NCBI GenBank assembly: GCA_014075215.1
Contig: CP046177.1
Coordinates: 2,356,501-2,420,500, forward strand
Length of the DNA: 64,000 nt
Reading direction: 5' to 3'
Source of the DNA: Flavobacteriaceae bacterium
GTDB lineage: Bacteria > Bacteroidota > Bacteroidia > Flavobacteriales > Flavobacteriaceae
Position numbers and translations under genes: made by a program. The notes beneath the pieces were generated by a model, which did not search any database, had not been told where the DNA came from, and saw only the letters and a program-made list of their open reading frames with translations. Positions 60,869 through 64,000 of this stretch are shown here, in pieces. Positions within the stretch are counted from its first letter, which is position 1; the number at the start of each line of letters is the position of its first letter.

Positions 60869-61783
60869 TTGAATGTAAAGCGTGCTATTCTGTTTATTTT
60901 ATTACCTGCTTTTTCAACTATTTGTTACGGGCAGCAAGATTCTCAGTATACACAATATATGTATAATACGATGTCTGTTAATCCTGCCTACGCAATAGCA
61001 AAAGACCATACTTCTTTTGTAGCTTTGGCAAGAACACAATGGATAGGTTTTCAAGGTGCTCCGGAAACACAAACCGTTAGTTTTCAGACACCTGTCGGAT
61101 ACAGCGGATTTGGTTTGGGTATTACTGCTATGAACGATATCCTCGGCCCGTCGCGAGAAACAGGAATAGAGGTAAATATAGCCTACGCAGTCTACCTGAG
61201 TAAAAAAGGAAGTTTGGCATTTGGATTAAGAGTCGGGGGGCGTACATTAAGTCTGGACTGGTCCAGAGGTAGATTTCAACAACCGGATGTGGTATTTAAT
61301 GAAAATATAAATAACAGATTTTTACCTACTTTAGGAGCAGGTTTGTACTATTATGAAACCAAATGGTATGCAGGAATATCGGTACCTAATTTGTTAAAAA
61401 CGGACCATTATGATGATTCGGTTGAATCTTTGGCAGTAGAAGAGTTGCATTATTTTTTGATTGCAGGCTATGTTTTTGATATAGGCAATACTATTAGATT
61501 TAAACCCGCAATCTTGTCGAAAGTAGTTTTTGGCGCCCCTGTTTCCGTAGATTTTTCGGTAAATGTTCTTTTTACAGATCGATTTGTATTAGGGTTAGCA
61601 TATAGGTGGAATGACGCTATAAGTGTGTTGACAGGTTTGCAGGTAACAGAAAGGTTGCATATGGGATATGCATACGATTTAACAACTTCTAATTTTCAGA
61701 ATTATAACTCAGGAACGCATGAAGTATTTGTAAAATATGATATTTTTAAACAACCAAAATTAAAGTCACCGAGATTTTTTTAA
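60869..61783 (+). CDS. PorP/SprF-family type IX secretion membrane protein
   Basis: A 304-residue protein with signal peptide (NVKRAILFILLPAFSTICYG). The mature start QDSQYTQYMYNTMSVNPAYA is the hallmark of PorP/SprF proteins, which form an outer-membrane beta-barrel-like partner for type IX secreted adhesins. GVGITAMNDI-like segments (GLGITAMNDILGPSRET) and YYYETKWYAGISVPN fit. The start is a TTG at 60869 with no ATG available in frame; the signal peptide supports it. The OmpA gene starts three bases after its stop. The substrate gene that usually precedes such pairs is missing here. Confidence 0.88.
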   Translation: MNVKRAILFILLPAFSTICYGQQDSQYTQYMYNTMSVNPAYAIAKDHTSFVALARTQWIGFQGAPETQTVSFQTPVGYSGFGLGITAMNDILGPSRETGIEVNIAYAVYLSKKGSLAFGLRVGGRTLSLDWSRGRFQQPDVVFNENINNRFLPTLGAGLYYYETKWYAGISVPNLLKTDHYDDSVESLAVEELHYFLIAGYVFDIGNTIRFKPAILSKVVFGAPVSVDFSVNVLFTDRFVLGLAYRWNDAISVLTGLQVTERLHMGYAYDLTTSNFQNYNSGTHEVFVKYDIFKQPKLKSPRFF

Positions 61784-61785
61784 GT

Positions 61786-63714
61786 ATGAAAAAGGTAGTC
61801 ATTATTATAAGCTTGTTCTTTTCGATTACCTCTGTTTCACAGAGCAAACGTACTGCTGACAAATATTTTAAAGAATATGCATATGTGAAAGCAGCCGAAT
61901 TATATGAACGAATAGTAGAAAAAGGGGATTTTTCCTCAGAAGTGCTAAGCAGGTTGGCAGATGCATATTATTTTAATTCCATTACCGGTAAAGCGGAAGT
62001 TTGGTATAAGAAACTGATTTTTTTGTACGAAAAGAAAAACATTGACCCCGAATATTATTTCAGGTTGTCTCAATGCCTAAAATCAAACGGAAAACATAAA
62101 GAAGCAGATCAATGGTTGTTGAAATTTCACAATGTCAAAAGAGCTGATTCCAGAGGGAAAAGATTTATTAACAATACAAATTATATGTCAGAATATGCTA
62201 AGAAGGAAAACAACCATGTAAAAGTTCATAATGTGGCCATCAATTCAAAATATTCCGATTATGGAGCTTATAAGTTAGGGGCTACTCTTTATTTTTCGTC
62301 TACACGTCCGGAAGAAAGAATCGATAAAATGAAGTTATACCAGTGGAATAAGCAACCGTTGTTAAATATTTACAGAGTAAAAGATTCGGTGATTCATAGA
62401 GAAACAATACGTGATTCCGAAACCTATACCGTTGAAAAAATACCGGGAATCAATACGGTGTTCCACAATGCTTCGGCTATTACTACTAAAGACGAAAAAA
62501 CGATGTATTTTACCGGAGATAATTTTGACGGTAAAAAGTTGAAAAGCGATGCATCCGGAATAACACATTTAAAAATATACAAGGCAACACTAAAAAATGG
62601 AATATGGACGGCTATTACGGCACTTCCTTTTAATAGCGATGATTATTCGACAGGGCATCCTGCATTAAGTCCAAATGAAAAAGAATTGTATTTTGTCTCG
62701 GACATGCCCGGAGGGTATGGACATACGGACATTTATAAGGTAGCCATTCTACCTGAAGGAACATATAGTAGGCCGGTCAATCTTGGAAAAAAAATCAATA
62801 CGGAAGGAAGAGAAATGTTTCCTTTTGTATCCAATGACAATCAGTTATTTTTTTCCTCTGACGGGCACTTGGGCATAGGGTTGTTAGATATTTTTAAATC
62901 TGAGATACATACAAATAGTTATTCTGAGCCAATGAACCTCGAAGTTCCGTTCAATAGTCTTAAAGATGATTTTGCATTTACCATTGATACTTCTAAAAAC
63001 AATGGTTATTTTTCTTCGAATAGGGAAGGAGGAAAGGGAGATGATGACATCTATGGTTTTACTATCTATGATTGTAAAACTGCTGTCAAAGGAATAGCCT
63101 ACAATAAATCTGATAAAAGTGTGCTACCAAAAATACAGGTTGCATTAGTAAACAGTAAAGGAAAAATTATAGATAGTACGCTCACGGATATCAAAGGAAA
63201 TTACATTTTTTCTAATACCGAATGCGACCAAACATATGCATTAGTCGGCAATAAGGGAGGCTATGTATCCGATACTACTGAAATTATTACGAGTGCAGAT
63301 AACGAATCTGTTGTTGAATCTGAATTGTTTTTAGCACCACTCATTGTTGATTATCAAATAATGGTTCATCCTATTTTCTTTGATTTTGACAGTGCTGATA
63401 TTCGTGAAGATGCCGAATACGAACTGGAAAAAATAGTAACGGTAATGAAGCAATATCCTGAATTAGTGATAAGGATAACATCTCATACGGATGCAAGAGG
63501 CAATCATGATTATAATAAGAGGCTATCCGACAGAAGAGCGAAGTCATCCGGAGATTATATTATATCCCGCGGAATAGATGCATCGAGAATTGAAAGTACC
63601 ATTGGTTTTGGTGAAAACCAATTACTCAATCATTGTAATGATGCAAATGCAAAAAAATGTACAGATGAAGAACATCAAAAAAACAGGAGATCCTATTTTT
63701 ATATTGTAGAATAA
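61786..63714 (+). CDS. OmpA-family protein with TPR and WD40-like repeats (PorE-like)
   Basis: A 642-residue protein with signal peptide (KKVVIIISLFFSITSVSQ). The domains in order are TPR-like helices (about 25-130), WD40/PD40-like beta-propeller blades (about 165-410: GHPALSPNEKELYFVSD, MFPFVSNDNQLFFSSDG, NGYFSSNREGGKGDDDIYGF), a carboxypeptidase regulatory-like domain (about 430-515) and a C-terminal OmpA peptidoglycan-binding domain (FFDFDSADIREDAEYELEKI, HTDARGNHDYNKRLSDRRA). This is the architecture of the partner that anchors PorP/SprF modules to peptidoglycan. The two genes are three bases apart and form an operon. Confidence 0.92.
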   Translation: MKKVVIIISLFFSITSVSQSKRTADKYFKEYAYVKAAELYERIVEKGDFSSEVLSRLADAYYFNSITGKAEVWYKKLIFLYEKKNIDPEYYFRLSQCLKSNGKHKEADQWLLKFHNVKRADSRGKRFINNTNYMSEYAKKENNHVKVHNVAINSKYSDYGAYKLGATLYFSSTRPEERIDKMKLYQWNKQPLLNIYRVKDSVIHRETIRDSETYTVEKIPGINTVFHNASAITTKDEKTMYFTGDNFDGKKLKSDASGITHLKIYKATLKNGIWTAITALPFNSDDYSTGHPALSPNEKELYFVSDMPGGYGHTDIYKVAILPEGTYSRPVNLGKKINTEGREMFPFVSNDNQLFFSSDGHLGIGLLDIFKSEIHTNSYSEPMNLEVPFNSLKDDFAFTIDTSKNNGYFSSNREGGKGDDDIYGFTIYDCKTAVKGIAYNKSDKSVLPKIQVALVNSKGKIIDSTLTDIKGNYIFSNTECDQTYALVGNKGGYVSDTTEIITSADNESVVESELFLAPLIVDYQIMVHPIFFDFDSADIREDAEYELEKIVTVMKQYPELVIRITSHTDARGNHDYNKRLSDRRAKSSGDYIISRGIDASRIESTIGFGENQLLNHCNDANAKKCTDEEHQKNRRSYFYIVE

Positions 63715-63738
63715 ATAAACAGAAGGTTTTTTAAACTT

Positions 63739-63812
63739 GAACTCATTTAAACTTTTTGGATGTAAGCGAACATTAGAAGTTTTTAGCAAATTGAAAAAGT
63801 TTAAATGAGTTC
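63739..63812. repeat. 74-bp inverted-repeat element (family 2), internally deleted copy
   Basis: Starts GAACTCATTTAAACTTTTTG and ends, in reverse complement, GAACTCATTTAAACTTTTTC. It holds only the end segments of the 161-bp form (GATGTAAGCGAACATTAGAA and the TTTTTAGCAAATTG part) in the opposite orientation, lacking about 87 bases of the middle. It stands 24 bases after the OmpA gene and about 60 bases before the converging end of the next gene. Confidence 0.83.
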
Positions 63813-63871
63813 CTTATCAAATTACGAACTTATCACTTAAAAATGACTTTTATAAAACGCCCTTTTTTCTT

Positions 63872-64000
63872 TTACTTAAAAGGCAAAGATATCTTCAAAT
63901 AATAATGAGTATTATAATATAAAAAGCCCATCATTTTAATTAAAAATAACGGATTATTAACAACCGTTGTCCCCTGCCATAAATTATCCTCACCGGTAAA
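63872..64000 (-). CDS. Unidentified protein, C-terminal 42 residues (runs off the right edge)
   Basis: The reverse strand is open from the window edge to a TAA at 63872-63874 (FTGEDNLWQGTTVVNNPLFL then KMMGFLYYNTHYYLKISLP). It looks like a genuine protein end, with aromatic residues, but no family can be named from this fragment. It converges on the OmpA gene, with a family 2 repeat in between. Confidence 0.45.
   Translation of the reverse strand, partial: FTGEDNLWQGTTVVNNPLFLIKMMGFLYYNTHYYLKISLPFK

Noticed and set aside
1..64000. CRISPR arrays, tRNA or rRNA genes, or prophage modules
   Set aside because: No regularly spaced repeats, cloverleaf-like or rRNA sequences, or phage structural genes were recognised by eye.

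Overview
The window is about 64 kb of AT-rich chromosome from a member of the Bacteroidota, almost certainly family Flavobacteriaceae; the genus cannot be fixed from the sequence. The evidence is a gldI gliding gene, a PorP/SprF plus OmpA pair, two FG-GAP proteins with type IX secretion C-terminal domains, many short lipoproteins, and several TAnnTTTG-type -7 promoter boxes just upstream of genes. No rRNA, tRNA, CRISPR array or prophage was recognised.

Layout. 1-1036: start of an RHS/YD-repeat protein that runs off the left edge. 1370-4286: two insertion sequences (ISL3-like, IS4). 4387-10538: housekeeping genes (bifunctional PPIase, prfC, a lipoprotein, idi, a pterin synthase, manA, a HAD phosphatase). 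10564-11691: a 160-bp dispersed repeat split by an IS1595 element. 11928-17675: small conserved proteins, a crotonase, a DciA-like protein, ndk, then an operon of DHH phosphoesterase, gldI, lipoprotein PPIase and PAP2 phosphatase. 17790-20563: ArnT-like glycosyltransferase and meaB. 20989-23492: sigma factor, membrane partner and secreted protein operon. 23604-33000: cysS, yidD, lgt, an M1 peptidase operon, pepE, a toxin-antitoxin pair whose toxin lacks a start codon, and an rRNA methyltransferase. 32971-34264: ISKra4-family element. 34324-39643: methyltransferase, ZIP transporter, then a tight operon of two paralogous unknown proteins, a TPR histidine kinase and a LuxR-type regulator. 39987-43720: DUF2461, fahA, glyA. 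43747-48828: two tandem FG-GAP secreted proteins, the first broken by a frameshift and an ISL3-like element. 48874-55512: rmuC, an acyltransferase, pepT, a lipoprotein, a BNR-like protein, a patatin and DUF72. 55572-60161: repeats, a truncated ISL3-like element, a peptidase-type ABC exporter that has lost its start, and an IS1595-like element. 60383-64000: a decayed small gene, porP/sprF-like and OmpA genes, a dispersed repeat and the 3' end of another gene.

The main themes are mobile DNA and gene decay. There are seven IS-type elements; exact target duplications are visible for five of them and a near-perfect one for a sixth. Two families of short inverted-repeat elements (MITE-like) are also present. 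One family, ending in GAGACCTTTGCA, sits between convergent gene ends at four of its sites. Several genes are broken by single-base changes: FG-GAP gene 1, the histidine kinase, the toxin, two of the transposase copies and a small gene at 60.5 kb. A sequencing error could explain some of the homopolymer indels.

The most promising possible new system is the 35.7-39.6 kb locus. Two paralogous proteins of unknown family, a periplasmic-TPR histidine kinase and a NarL/LuxR-type regulator lie in one line. A 7-2-7 palindrome (TACCTAC-N2-GTAGGTA) stands in front of the operon, and a near copy stands in front of the regulator gene, which suggests autoregulation by the response regulator.
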